From Actinomycetes bacterium (lineage in GTDB: Bacteria; Actinomycetota; Actinomycetes; Nanopelagicales; Nanopelagicaceae), in assembly GCA_947383695.1 (NCBI GenBank), contig OX376642.1, positions 372,001 to 436,000 on the forward strand: DNA of 64,000 nt, read 5' to 3'. The notes beneath the pieces were generated by a model. That model saw nothing but the letters and a program-made list of their open reading frames with translations. It did not search any database and was not told where the DNA came from. A program made the translations under genes and the position numbers. Shown here piece by piece: positions 15,503 through 24,361 of this stretch (within the stretch, counting starts at the first letter, position 1; every line of letters begins with the position of its first letter).

Positions 15503-18082
15503 ATGAGCCCAAAGGAAGTTATCACCCCATCCATTGATCGCTCACGCATCGTCGCACCCGCAGTTCCCGCCAACTTCATCTCTAGAAAACATCTTTTCCA
15601 CCTCTTTGAGACAGGGCTACCGGGCGTCACAGTTGTAGCTGCACCTGCCGGATATGGAAAGAGCTCACTCGTTTCTCATTGGGCAGAGAATTCACCCATT
15701 CCAACTGTTTGGCTCAACATTAATTCAGCTGATTCGACGCAAACATTTTTTGAACATGTTCTTGCCGCAATCAGAGTGCAATTTCCTGATTTTGGTTCAG
15801 ATTTTGAAAATGAACCGAGTGCAAATCCGATGTTAAATGTAAAGAGATTAACTGAGGCTGCTGGTGAGGTAAAAGAGCCCTTTAACTTTGTTATTGATAA
15901 TGGACCAACTGACAGTCTCGAAGTATCAACAGTTGCTCAAGCAATGATTGATTTCTTACCCAACAATGTTCACCTTGTCGTTGTTCGCAGAGTGACCCCG
16001 ACTACTTCTCTTGCTCGATATGCAAGCCTTGGAAATCTCAGTTTAATCACAAGCCAGGATCTTAGGTTTTCAGAGGATGAAGTTTTAAGGGTTGCAGAGC
16101 TCAATGGTGTCAATGAGGTTGAACCAAACTCTTCACGGTTGATTGAACGGTGTGAAGGTTGGCCTGCAGCGGTTCAAATGATGACTCGATCAATAGCTCG
16201 GGGACAACAACATTCACAGTTTGAAATGAGCAGTGCTTCCAACCCACTATCAATTCTTGCCCTGGAAACCTTTAATTCGCTCAATGAAGAGAATAAGTCG
16301 AAGATTTCACGACTACTGTTAATTGAAGAGTTTGATTTAGAGATTGCCGCCATTATTTTAGGCGAGGATTTTTCCGAAAGTTATGTCAACAAATTGGCAA
16401 CAGATGGAATCTTTGTCTCTGTTTCATCGGGAAGCAGCCGTGTCTTTAGGTTTAACGAAATCGTCTATGAAGGGTTGGCTGGAGTTAAGTTAAGCGATCA
16501 GGCTGAAAGAAAGAGGATTTACGAAAAGCTTTCTGATCATTTTTTGCTCAAAGGTAATTCCAATAAAGCCCTTGAATTCATCTTTAAATCAGAAAATTAC
16601 CAACGCGCACAGACTGTCCTAGAAACCAGTATCCGCGAGATGGCCGCTATTGGTCGCGGAGATCTTCTTATCAAGTGGGCGGATTTTTCGGGTGATTCTT
16701 CTATGCACGGTGAGGTAATGAAGAAGACAATTAAAGTGGTAGGCCATTTAGTTAATTTAGATTTTGCCAAAGCTGAGGCTATGGCAACAGAGCTCGAGTT
16801 AATTTCGACCCAGAGCAAGGAACTTGAATTCTTAACTCAACTGACTTCAATGGTTTTCGCGCATGTGTACTTTGCCCGCGGAGAATTCACCCGTTCTCTT
16901 GAGATGATCGAGAAAGCGCTGAACCATCAATCACCAACACCATCACTTGAGAACACCGATCGAATTGCCTTGCTTCGCCTAAAGGCTTCAATCAACTTTT
17001 TGTACGACCAACCTGATGAAGTTACCTCTGCACTTAAATCTGCTCGAGCGCTGATGAGTCAAGGCAACCCCATCAACGCTCCGTATCACCTCACCTGTAT
17101 GACAGCTCTTGCGTTGTGGAGCGAAGGTAGATTCTTTGAAGCTGCAGAGCATGCAGACATTGCGATTAATCAAGCGTTGCTGATTGGGTATTCATCGATC
17201 AGCGCCCCACTAGATGCTTACATGGTTCTTGCGCGCTGCCAGTTAGAGCTTTCACAGTTAGAAGATGCGACTGAAACTTTGACATTAATAATGGAAAAAG
17301 CAGGGGATTCACAAATGTGGCCCTGGTTCTTTATGGCTGAAGGAACTCGAGCTCGAATTAACATCACCAAGGGGCAGGTCCCACAAATGATGGAGATCAT
17401 CAAGCAGCAAAGAGATCGCGTAGCTAAGCTGAAATCTCCCAATGAACTTAGTTGGTTAATTGATATGACTGAAGTCTTTCTGCGCTTTACCCTTGATGAT
17501 TGGGAGCGAGCGGAAGAGCTATTACGCCGAATGCCTAAAACTGAAATGGTTCGGCAAATTGACTTAAATGCACGTTTCAAAGCTGATCCTAAAAAAATTC
17601 CCGCGATTGTTGATGCTTTTCCAGAAAACACTCCGCGAGAGCGCGTTAATAAGTATTTGTATCAAGCCACGATCAACATCGATCATGAAAACTTAGCGTT
17701 AGCCCACCTCAATAAAGCGCTAGAGATTGGCGCTGAGGTTGGTTATCACGAGTATTTCGTCCGTCAACACCGTCTATATCCAATCATGGTGAAAGCAGCA
17801 GCCGCGCAACCCACCGTCTTTAGAGAAAGTGTGGTTCATGAAATGACGCAGCGCATTCAAGCGATGAACAGCGATACCGGCTCACTTGAAGAAAAATTGA
17901 CTTCACGAGAGTTGGAAATTCTCAAGCATTTAACGACTGGCATTCCACTCAGCGCTATTGCAAAACAACTTCACATCTCTCAAAACACGATGAAGACACA
18001 TCTGCGAAACGTGTATCGAAAACTGGGGGTGGATGGCCGTCATACAGCGGTTGAAAAGGCGAGAAAACTGCTCTTAATCTAA
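15503..18082 (+). CDS. MalT-like (LAL-type) LuxR-family transcriptional regulator
   Basis: An 859-residue ATP-dependent regulator of the MalT/LAL (STAND) class. The N-terminal NTPase has Walker A APAGYGKSS (about 47-55). A long alpha-helical TPR-like middle (about 330-780) should be the inducer-sensing part. The C-terminal LuxR helix-turn-helix (about 796-859) reads LTSRELEILKHLTTGIPLSAIA, then NTMKTHLRNVYRKLGV. Members are activated by ATP plus a small ligand and switch on transport or catabolic genes. Two MFS exporter genes follow in the same direction and are possible targets. The ATG at 15503 has no well-spaced ribosome site (aagga touches the ATG). Confidence 0.88.
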   Translation: MSPKEVITPSIDRSRIVAPAVPANFISRKHLFHLFETGLPGVTVVAAPAGYGKSSLVSHWAENSPIPTVWLNINSADSTQTFFEHVLAAIRVQFPDFGSDFENEPSANPMLNVKRLTEAAGEVKEPFNFVIDNGPTDSLEVSTVAQAMIDFLPNNVHLVVVRRVTPTTSLARYASLGNLSLITSQDLRFSEDEVLRVAELNGVNEVEPNSSRLIERCEGWPAAVQMMTRSIARGQQHSQFEMSSASNPLSILALETFNSLNEENKSKISRLLLIEEFDLEIAAIILGEDFSESYVNKLATDGIFVSVSSGSSRVFRFNEIVYEGLAGVKLSDQAERKRIYEKLSDHFLLKGNSNKALEFIFKSENYQRAQTVLETSIREMAAIGRGDLLIKWADFSGDSSMHGEVMKKTIKVVGHLVNLDFAKAEAMATELELISTQSKELEFLTQLTSMVFAHVYFARGEFTRSLEMIEKALNHQSPTPSLENTDRIALLRLKASINFLYDQPDEVTSALKSARALMSQGNPINAPYHLTCMTALALWSEGRFFEAAEHADIAINQALLIGYSSISAPLDAYMVLARCQLELSQLEDATETLTLIMEKAGDSQMWPWFFMAEGTRARINITKGQVPQMMEIIKQQRDRVAKLKSPNELSWLIDMTEVFLRFTLDDWERAEELLRRMPKTEMVRQIDLNARFKADPKKIPAIVDAFPENTPRERVNKYLYQATINIDHENLALAHLNKALEIGAEVGYHEYFVRQHRLYPIMVKAAAAQPTVFRESVVHEMTQRIQAMNSDTGSLEEKLTSRELEILKHLTTGIPLSAIAKQLHISQNTMKTHLRNVYRKLGVDGRHTAVEKARKLLLI

Positions 18083-18126
18083 ATAAATGCAGCTGCTCTT
18101 TTATTACATGGGCTAGTGTTTCAGTC

Positions 18127-19338
18127 ATGGGTCCGGCATTTAATCGTTTGTGGGCCGGCAGCATCATTTCAAACCTAGCTGATGGCGTTCTTATCGCCGC
18201 AGCCCCACTTCTTGCAATTACCTTGACCGATAGCACCGTTTTGATCTCCATCATTGGCGCGATGGTGATGTTGCCATGGTTGCTCTTTGCCATGCCGATA
18301 GGTGTAATGGTTGACCGCGTTGACCGTCGCTTCATTTTGGCCGGGTCAAATGCCATAAGAAGTGCGGTAGTGGGAGTAGTGGCTTTAGGCATTGCAACGG
18401 GACATGTGACTATTTATTGGTTGATCTTTTCCGCCTTCATCATTGGCGTGTGCGAAGTTGCAACCGATACAACAGCTCAATCCTTGATTCCTCAAATTCT
18501 GGATAAAGAGCATTATGAAAAAGGAAATTCCCGGCTCCAGATTTCAGAGACCGTAATTCAGGGCTTTATCGGCTCGCCACTTAGTGGCTTCTTATATGCG
18601 CTCGCAATCTGGTTGCCCTTTTTCATCAACAGCATTGGCTACGCAGTAGCAACATTGTTGGCGCTGTCTATTCCAATTCAATACTTGCAAGATGTTCGAA
18701 CAGAAAGTTCAACGGAGAAAAAGCCGCACTTCATCGAAGACATCAAATTTGGAATTGCCTACTTGTATAACCACAAGGTTTTGCGACGTTTAGTGATAAC
18801 AACAGCAACTATTGGTGTGTGTTACTCGATGGGTACAGCAACCATGGTTTTGTTCATCATCAAAGAGCTTGAATTAGCACCGAAGTACTTCGGAGTTATT
18901 CTGACGATTCAAGGAGTTGGTGCTTTGCTGGGTGCGATCGTTGCCCCTAAAGCTTCAAAGATGTTTGGTCGCAGCATCATGATGACCTTAGGAATTACCT
19001 TGAGTTCAGTGGTCTTGTTACTTCAAGGCTTTGCCCCAAATATTTATGTATTTGTGGCCCTTGCAACTTTCGGAGGCTTTGCAATTGCCCAGTGGAATAT
19101 TTTGTTGATGGCCACTTACCAAACAGTCATTCCTAATGAACTATATGGACGCATCCATGGCACCCGTCGAACTTTGGTCTGGGGAATGATGCCTATTGGT
19201 TCACTCATCGGAGGAGTACTTGCGCACTTTAGTTTGCGACTTCCTATGTATGTCGGAGGAGTCATTGCAACTGTAATTGCGGTGTCATCAATTAAATTCT
19301 TCCTCAGCGTTGCGAAGAGTGCTGAAACACCACAATAA
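18127..19338 (+). CDS. MFS transporter (MFS_3 type), first of a tandem pair
   Basis: A 403-residue, 12-helix major facilitator of the enterobactin-exporter/MFS_3 branch. The start NRLWAGSIISNLADGVLIAA and the loop motif MVDRVDRR after helix 3 are typical, as is RIHGTRRTLVWGMMPIGS in the C-terminal half. Such proteins expel hydrophobic compounds. The next gene encodes a paralogue (same start pattern, same DR-x-DRR loop) 8 nt downstream, so they probably arose by tandem duplication or work side by side. TAGTGT ends 7 nt before the ATG, compatible with a leaderless start. Confidence 0.88.
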   Translation: MGPAFNRLWAGSIISNLADGVLIAAAPLLAITLTDSTVLISIIGAMVMLPWLLFAMPIGVMVDRVDRRFILAGSNAIRSAVVGVVALGIATGHVTIYWLIFSAFIIGVCEVATDTTAQSLIPQILDKEHYEKGNSRLQISETVIQGFIGSPLSGFLYALAIWLPFFINSIGYAVATLLALSIPIQYLQDVRTESSTEKKPHFIEDIKFGIAYLYNHKVLRRLVITTATIGVCYSMGTATMVLFIIKELELAPKYFGVILTIQGVGALLGAIVAPKASKMFGRSIMMTLGITLSSVVLLLQGFAPNIYVFVALATFGGFAIAQWNILLMATYQTVIPNELYGRIHGTRRTLVWGMMPIGSLIGGVLAHFSLRLPMYVGGVIATVIAVSSIKFFLSVAKSAETPQ

Positions 19339-19346
19339 TCTCTTCC

Positions 19347-20654
19347 ATGAAGACAAAGCTTGGACGTGCATACTGGAAGCTTTGGTCAGCGACAGCTATT
19401 TCAAATTTAGGTGATGGGGTATCGGCAATTGCCTATCCATGGCTTGCATCTGCCGTTACCCGTTCACCCATCCTCATTGCCGCAGCGGGATTTGCTTCTC
19501 GATTGCCATGGCTGATTTTTACCCTCCATGCAGGTGTGATTACCGATCGTTTTGATCGCCGAAAGCTGATTGTTGGAATGGATTTTTTTCGTGGTTTATT
19601 GACCGTGGTCGTTGGGGCAATAGTTTTGCTCAACCACGATTCATTGCCTTCTTTAAATGAGCTGAAATCGCTTACCGATTTGGATACTAATTGGGCCCTT
19701 TATGTGACCCTAGTGATTGCCTCATTCTTGTTTGGAATGGCGGAGGTTCTGCGAGATAACAGCGCTCAAACCCTGATGCCTAGCGTTGTCGCAGAAGAAA
19801 ACTTAGAAAAAGCAAATGGCCGAATTTGGTCGGCGGAATCCCTAACAAATAGTTTTATTGGACCTCCTTTGGGTTCATTGCTGATTGGAATTTCGATTTT
19901 CATTCCATTCTTTTTTGATGCTGTTTCATTTTTTGTTGCTGTCGCATTAATTGCATCAATCAGTGGAAGCTTTAAACCAATAAGTGAAGAACCTAGAGTT
20001 AAACTTAACTTCAAATCTGAAATCAAAGAGGGTTTTAAGTGGCTGTGGGGACACTCATTACTTCGTCCAATGGCAATAATTTTAGGGTTAATGAATGGTG
20101 TTGGGTCGATGGTTAGTGCGACCTATATTTTATTTGCACAAGAAGTTTTAGAAACATCTGTTTTTGTATTTGCAATTTTAGGTATGGCGGGAGCGGTCGG
20201 AGGAATTATTGGTGGGTTGCTAGCACCAAAGATCTCTGAAAAATTTGGAAGCGGACCGTCACTATGGGTGGCGCTAATCCTTGCACCATTGGGCACCGCA
20301 ATTATTGGCCTGAGCTCCTCATGGCAGATTGTCTGGGTAGTAACTGTTTTTCAAACGATCTCTGCAATTTTATGGAACACCATCACAGTCTCTTTGCGCC
20401 AAAGCATCATTCCATCTCAGTTGTTAGGCAGAGTAAATAGTGTTTATCGATTCTTTGCATGGGGTTCAATTCCCATTGGAATGGTTCTGGGTGGAGGTTT
20501 GGTAACCCTTAGTCAGCACTTTCTCTCACGTGAATCCGCACTTCGTGCACCTTACTTATTAGGAGCGATCTTGGGGGTCTTCATCTTCCTGATCGCAGCG
20601 CCTCGGCTGACTAGTTCAGCGATTGAAAAGGCTCGGGCCGACGCGAAAAAGTAG
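19347..20654 (+). CDS. MFS transporter (MFS_3 type), second of a tandem pair
   Basis: A 435-residue major facilitator, paralogous to the preceding gene: YWKLWSATAISNLGDGVSAIAYPW at the start, TDRFDRR after helix 3, and RVNSVYRFFAWGSIPIGMVLGG in the second half. An extra segment between helices 3 and 4 (HDSLPSLNELKSLTDLDTNW) is not in the neighbour. It lies 8 nt after the first MFS gene with no clear ribosome site. TAATCT sits 5 nt before the ATG. Drug- or metabolite-efflux role by family; substrate unknown. Confidence 0.88.
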   Translation: MKTKLGRAYWKLWSATAISNLGDGVSAIAYPWLASAVTRSPILIAAAGFASRLPWLIFTLHAGVITDRFDRRKLIVGMDFFRGLLTVVVGAIVLLNHDSLPSLNELKSLTDLDTNWALYVTLVIASFLFGMAEVLRDNSAQTLMPSVVAEENLEKANGRIWSAESLTNSFIGPPLGSLLIGISIFIPFFFDAVSFFVAVALIASISGSFKPISEEPRVKLNFKSEIKEGFKWLWGHSLLRPMAIILGLMNGVGSMVSATYILFAQEVLETSVFVFAILGMAGAVGGIIGGLLAPKISEKFGSGPSLWVALILAPLGTAIIGLSSSWQIVWVVTVFQTISAILWNTITVSLRQSIIPSQLLGRVNSVYRFFAWGSIPIGMVLGGGLVTLSQHFLSRESALRAPYLLGAILGVFIFLIAAPRLTSSAIEKARADAKK

Positions 20655-20701
20655 CCTCAGTCTCACCCCACCGTAAGGGAACGGTTATCTAGACGTTATA
20701 A

Positions 20702-20808
20702 ATCCACGCTCATGCAAAGAACTTGCGTGTTGCTACCTTGCCTTGCCTAAGGCAGACTTTCGTCACCAAAAGCGCCTATGGGGTGGTCGACTCTCCACAG
20801 ACGCTTTT
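20702..20808 (+). ncRNA. Structured 5' leader of the peptide-binding protein gene (candidate)
   Basis: Three possible stems lie between a TATAAAT-like -10 (about 20697) and the start codon. CACGC/GCGTG near 20703-20727; TGCCTT/AAGGCA with a 4-nt loop near 20739-20754; and AAAAGCG (20768-20774)/CGCTTTT (20802-20808), the last followed by cttt like a weak terminator. I do not recognise a known riboswitch class. A transport-gene leader or mRNA-stabilising structure is possible. Confidence 0.3.
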
Positions 20809-20830
20809 CTTTAACCCTCAAGGAGGAACT

Positions 20831-22669
20831 ATGAAGTTCACACGAAGTGCAAAGTTTGCACTCGCAGCTGCAGCATCAGCAGCGTTGGCAGTTTCACTGC
20901 TCACGCCTGCACAAGCTGCAACACGTTCAACTATCGTGATTCACGATACAAACTCATTAACATCATTTAACTCAAGCACACCTGATACCAACCTAACAAT
21001 CAACAGCAAGGTTGGAAATCTTTCAGGTATTGGTTTCTATTACATCAATGATAAGAAGAACGTTGTACGCAATACAACATTCGGTGATTTCAAGATTGTA
21101 AAGAACAATGCAACTGATTTCCGTATTCAGTACACAGTTAACAAGGGTCTTGTTTGGTCAGACGGAACACCAATCAACGCTGTTGACCTATTGCTAACAC
21201 ACGTTCTTTCAAGCAACACATACTCAAAGGCTGCCGGCCTTGGAGATCCTGACAGCGACAACGTTCCAGCGTTTAACTCAAACGGTTACGGCGGAACTTA
21301 TAACGACAACATTGTTGGTCAGCCAGTTCTTTCAGCTGACAAGATGTCAGTAACGCTTCAGTTTAAGCAGAAGATTGCTAACTGGGATCTTTACGGTCCT
21401 GGACCAGCACCTGTTCACACACTTGTTCTTCTTGCCGAAGGTAAGAACGGCTTGCAGTCAGTTAAGGACAACGAGGCAGCACGCGATCGCTTCCTAGCTG
21501 CATATAACTCAAAGAACACAGCTGTTCTGAAGGCAATGGGTAAGGTTTGGTCAGAGGCTTACAACATCACTGAAGTTAATGACAAGACAAACCCACTTCT
21601 ATTCGTAGGAAACGGTGGATTCCTTGTTGATAGCGCAGTGACAAAGTCATCTGTGACTCTCAAGGTCAACCCTAAGTACAACTCAGGTCCAAAGCTAAGC
21701 GGAACTATCGATACTGTTATCTTTAAGTTCATCTCAGACGGAACTGCAGCTGCTCAGGCACTCGCAAACGGTGAGCTTGATGTTTACTCAGGTCAGCCAA
21801 CAGCAGATGCTGTAGCTGCATTGAAGAAGCTCTCAAACGTTAACCTCATTGGTGGAATTAACGCTTGCTACGAGCACTGGGATACACGCGTGGGTAACGC
21901 TCCAGGACAGCCTGACTACAACGGAATCTTCAAGGGACATGGCGGAAAGGGTGCAGATCTACGTCGTGCATTCCTATTGTCAATTCCTCGTGAAGAAATC
22001 AACGAGAAGTTGATCAAGCCAATTAACCCAAATGCTCCAATCTTGGGTTCTACATTCATCGCACCTGGATTTGAAGGCTACGAGCGTCTCGTCGCTAACA
22101 ACGGTTCTGGCTATTATGTTGGATCACAGGAAGCACTTAACGCGAAGGCTGCTCGTCTACTAAAGAAGCACTACCCAAGTGCTAGCCCAAGCAACCCAGT
22201 AAAGGTGAACGTACTTGTTCCTGGTAACAACCCACGTCGCGCAGCTGAGTTCGCACTTGCTAAGGCAAACGCACTCAAGGTTGGCTTTGATCTAGTTGGA
22301 GATGTTCAAGCTTCATGGTCTCCAAAGATTCAGCTATCAACTTACGATGCACAGTTCTTTGCTTACTGCCCATCAGCAGTGACACAGGCTGGATCAAATG
22401 CAAACTTCCAGATCGGTGGCGGAAATAACCGTAACGGAATTAGCTTGCCTAACTTGGATGCAATTCTAAACAAGTTGCAACTTCCAATGGATAACCGCAC
22501 ATATATTTCAACGATTATCCAGGCTGAGCGCATCATCCACCAAGAGGGACTTACATCTGGAGTATTCCTGCACCCAGCAGTTACTGCAGTTAACAAGAAC
22601 CTCAAGGGCATCAAGCCATCACCACTTTCAGATGACGTTGTCTGGAACTGGTGGGAGTGGTCATACTAA
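20831..22669 (+). CDS. Peptide/solute-binding protein of a Dpp/Opp-type ABC transporter (SBP family 5)
   Basis: A 612-residue extracytoplasmic substrate-binding protein. The ATG at 20831 has a perfect aaggagg ribosome site and opens a Sec signal (MKFTRSAKFALAAAASAALA, cleavage near PAQA-A). The open frame reaches upstream to 20723, but that part has no signal peptide. Family-5 features are FRIQYTVNKGLVWSDGTPINAVDLLL (shown in two parts: FRIQYTV and WSDGTPI) and a C-terminal Trp-rich end (DVVWNWWEWSY). No lipobox cysteine is visible. It is followed by the two permeases and a fused ATPase, giving a complete importer for di- or oligopeptides or related solutes. Codon use suggests high expression, as usual for such receptors. 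Confidence 0.9.
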   Translation: MKFTRSAKFALAAAASAALAVSLLTPAQAATRSTIVIHDTNSLTSFNSSTPDTNLTINSKVGNLSGIGFYYINDKKNVVRNTTFGDFKIVKNNATDFRIQYTVNKGLVWSDGTPINAVDLLLTHVLSSNTYSKAAGLGDPDSDNVPAFNSNGYGGTYNDNIVGQPVLSADKMSVTLQFKQKIANWDLYGPGPAPVHTLVLLAEGKNGLQSVKDNEAARDRFLAAYNSKNTAVLKAMGKVWSEAYNITEVNDKTNPLLFVGNGGFLVDSAVTKSSVTLKVNPKYNSGPKLSGTIDTVIFKFISDGTAAAQALANGELDVYSGQPTADAVAALKKLSNVNLIGGINACYEHWDTRVGNAPGQPDYNGIFKGHGGKGADLRRAFLLSIPREEINEKLIKPINPNAPILGSTFIAPGFEGYERLVANNGSGYYVGSQEALNAKAARLLKKHYPSASPSNPVKVNVLVPGNNPRRAAEFALAKANALKVGFDLVGDVQASWSPKIQLSTYDAQFFAYCPSAVTQAGSNANFQIGGGNNRNGISLPNLDAILNKLQLPMDNRTYISTIIQAERIIHQEGLTSGVFLHPAVTAVNKNLKGIKPSPLSDDVVWNWWEWSY

Positions 22670-22721
22670 TAGCTTGATTTCTGGGCTATTAGTACCGTCG
22701 TAAAGGCGGAAAAAGTACTAA

Positions 22722-22759
22722 GCGAACGGCACTTGGTTGAAAAATCAAGTGCCGTTCGC
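22722..22759 (+). terminator. Long perfect stem-loop between binding protein and permease genes
   Basis: gcgaacggcacttg and caagtgccgttcgc form an exact 14-bp stem with a 10-nt loop, followed by gctattattt. Stems at this place in transporter operons often lower transcription or shield the upstream mRNA, giving more binding protein than permease. Confidence 0.75.
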
Positions 22760-22820
22760 GCTATTATTTGGCAATTGTTTTAATGAATAACTAACGGACC
22801 ATGCTGGCAAGGAGCATTTA

Positions 22821-24359
22821 ATGCTGAACTACATCCTGCGTCGAATCGGCGTATCGATCATGATCCTTTTTGGATCAAGCTTCCTGGTGTACAACCTTGC
22901 AGCGTATGCAAGTGATCCTTTAGCAGAGCTTCGTCTCAGCACCGATGATGGTGCCCGTCAACAGATCATTGCTTTGACTCGTGATCTTCAGCTCGATGTC
23001 CCACCACCGATTCGTTACTTTTTGTGGCTCAAGGGAGTCCTTGGATTATTTGTTGGTAATTTGAATCTAGGCATGACTCGTGAAGCATCCTCAGTTCAAG
23101 AAGAGTTAGCGTATGCAATTCCAGTAACTATTCGTTTGGTATTAGTTGCAACAATTACCGCTCTTCTATTGGGTCTAGCACTTGGAATCATCTCTGCGCT
23201 TCGCCAGTACAGCCGTTTTGACTACGGAATGACTTTCCTGGCCTTCCTCCTTTACTCACTACCAATTTTCTGGGTCGCCGTTCTTCTAAAAGAGTTCATG
23301 GCAATTCAGTTCAACAACTTCTTAAGTGAACCGAATATCCCCATTAAATGGATGTTTATATTCTCAATATTCACAGGAATCTTCTGGAGCTCGCTATTTG
23401 GTGGAGAGCGAAAGAGATTTTGGAGTGTCTTTGCAGGAGCCTTTGCCACCAACTTTGTGATTCTGTGGGCAATTGATTTAACTAATTGGTATCTCAATCC
23501 TGGCCTTGGCCCAATTCTAATTGCATTCCTATCTATTGGAATTGCCTTTGGTGTCACAGCCATTTCAACAGGACTGAGTAATTCAACCGCTAAAAAAGCG
23601 GCTCTCACAATGGCCGGCCTTGCTGTCGTTTGGTATTACCCAGCGCAATGGATCTTTAATAACTTTGGCTCATACTTGACGATCTTGATTATGATTTCAT
23701 TGATTGTATTGACGGGTATTGGGCTATCTCGTGTCTTTAGCAAAATTGATCATGGTCCGATAGCACGAACCGCAATCATCACTGGATTAATGTCTGGAAT
23801 CTTGATACTCGTTGATCGAATTATGCAGAGCTGGGCTGAATACAGCGCCACAGATGCGGTAAATGGACGCCCAGTGCCTACCTATGGCCAACGCAAAGAT
23901 CAGCTGGTTACTACTGATTTTTGGATCAATAACTTGGACATCATCATGCACTTGATCCTTCCAACACTGGCATTGATTTTAATTTCACTAGCTGGCTGGA
24001 TCCGTTACTCACGCGGAGCGCTACTGGAGGTATTAAATCAAGATTACATCCGCACAGCGCGAGCTAAGGGACTCAATGAGCGAGTAGTAATTACTCGACA
24101 CGCCTTTAGAAACATGATGCTTCCACTGTCCAGCCTCTTCGTAGGTGAGTTTGTGGGACTAGTTGGTGGCGCTGTTATTACAGAGCGCGTTTTTGGTTGG
24201 CAAGGAATGGGAACTCTTGGAATCAAGGCGATCAATAGTTACGACCTTAATTTGCTGATGGGCGTTAACTTGTTGCTTTCAATCTTGGTCATCTCAGGAA
24301 ACTTGATTGCAGACTTGGTGTATTCAGCTTTAGATCCTCGCATTAGATTGGGTAAGTAA
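22821..24359 (+). CDS. DppB-type permease with a large membrane insertion
   Basis: A 512-residue permease of the peptide/nickel ABC family; usual DppB/OppB length is about 310-340. The normal core is present: an N-terminal helix from LRRIGVSIMILFGSSFLVY, helices at about 100-160, and the C-terminal part with DYIRTARAKGLNE (EAA loop) and GLVGGAVITERVFGWQGMG. Between about residues 175 and 340 there are roughly 165 extra residues carrying five or six additional hydrophobic helices (for example 201-218, 230-248, 258-275, 285-302, 318-334). It pairs with the next permease. The insertion has no recognised function; it is in frame and well coded, so not a fusion artefact. Confidence 0.88.
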   Translation: MLNYILRRIGVSIMILFGSSFLVYNLAAYASDPLAELRLSTDDGARQQIIALTRDLQLDVPPPIRYFLWLKGVLGLFVGNLNLGMTREASSVQEELAYAIPVTIRLVLVATITALLLGLALGIISALRQYSRFDYGMTFLAFLLYSLPIFWVAVLLKEFMAIQFNNFLSEPNIPIKWMFIFSIFTGIFWSSLFGGERKRFWSVFAGAFATNFVILWAIDLTNWYLNPGLGPILIAFLSIGIAFGVTAISTGLSNSTAKKAALTMAGLAVVWYYPAQWIFNNFGSYLTILIMISLIVLTGIGLSRVFSKIDHGPIARTAIITGLMSGILILVDRIMQSWAEYSATDAVNGRPVPTYGQRKDQLVTTDFWINNLDIIMHLILPTLALILISLAGWIRYSRGALLEVLNQDYIRTARAKGLNERVVITRHAFRNMMLPLSSLFVGEFVGLVGGAVITERVFGWQGMGTLGIKAINSYDLNLLMGVNLLLSILVISGNLIADLVYSALDPRIRLGK

Positions 24360-24361
24360 CC

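Noticed and set aside
20723-20830. Extended N-terminus of the peptide receptor from 20723
   Set aside because: The added residues hide the Sec signal, while an ideal aaggagg ribosome site sits at the ATG at 20831.
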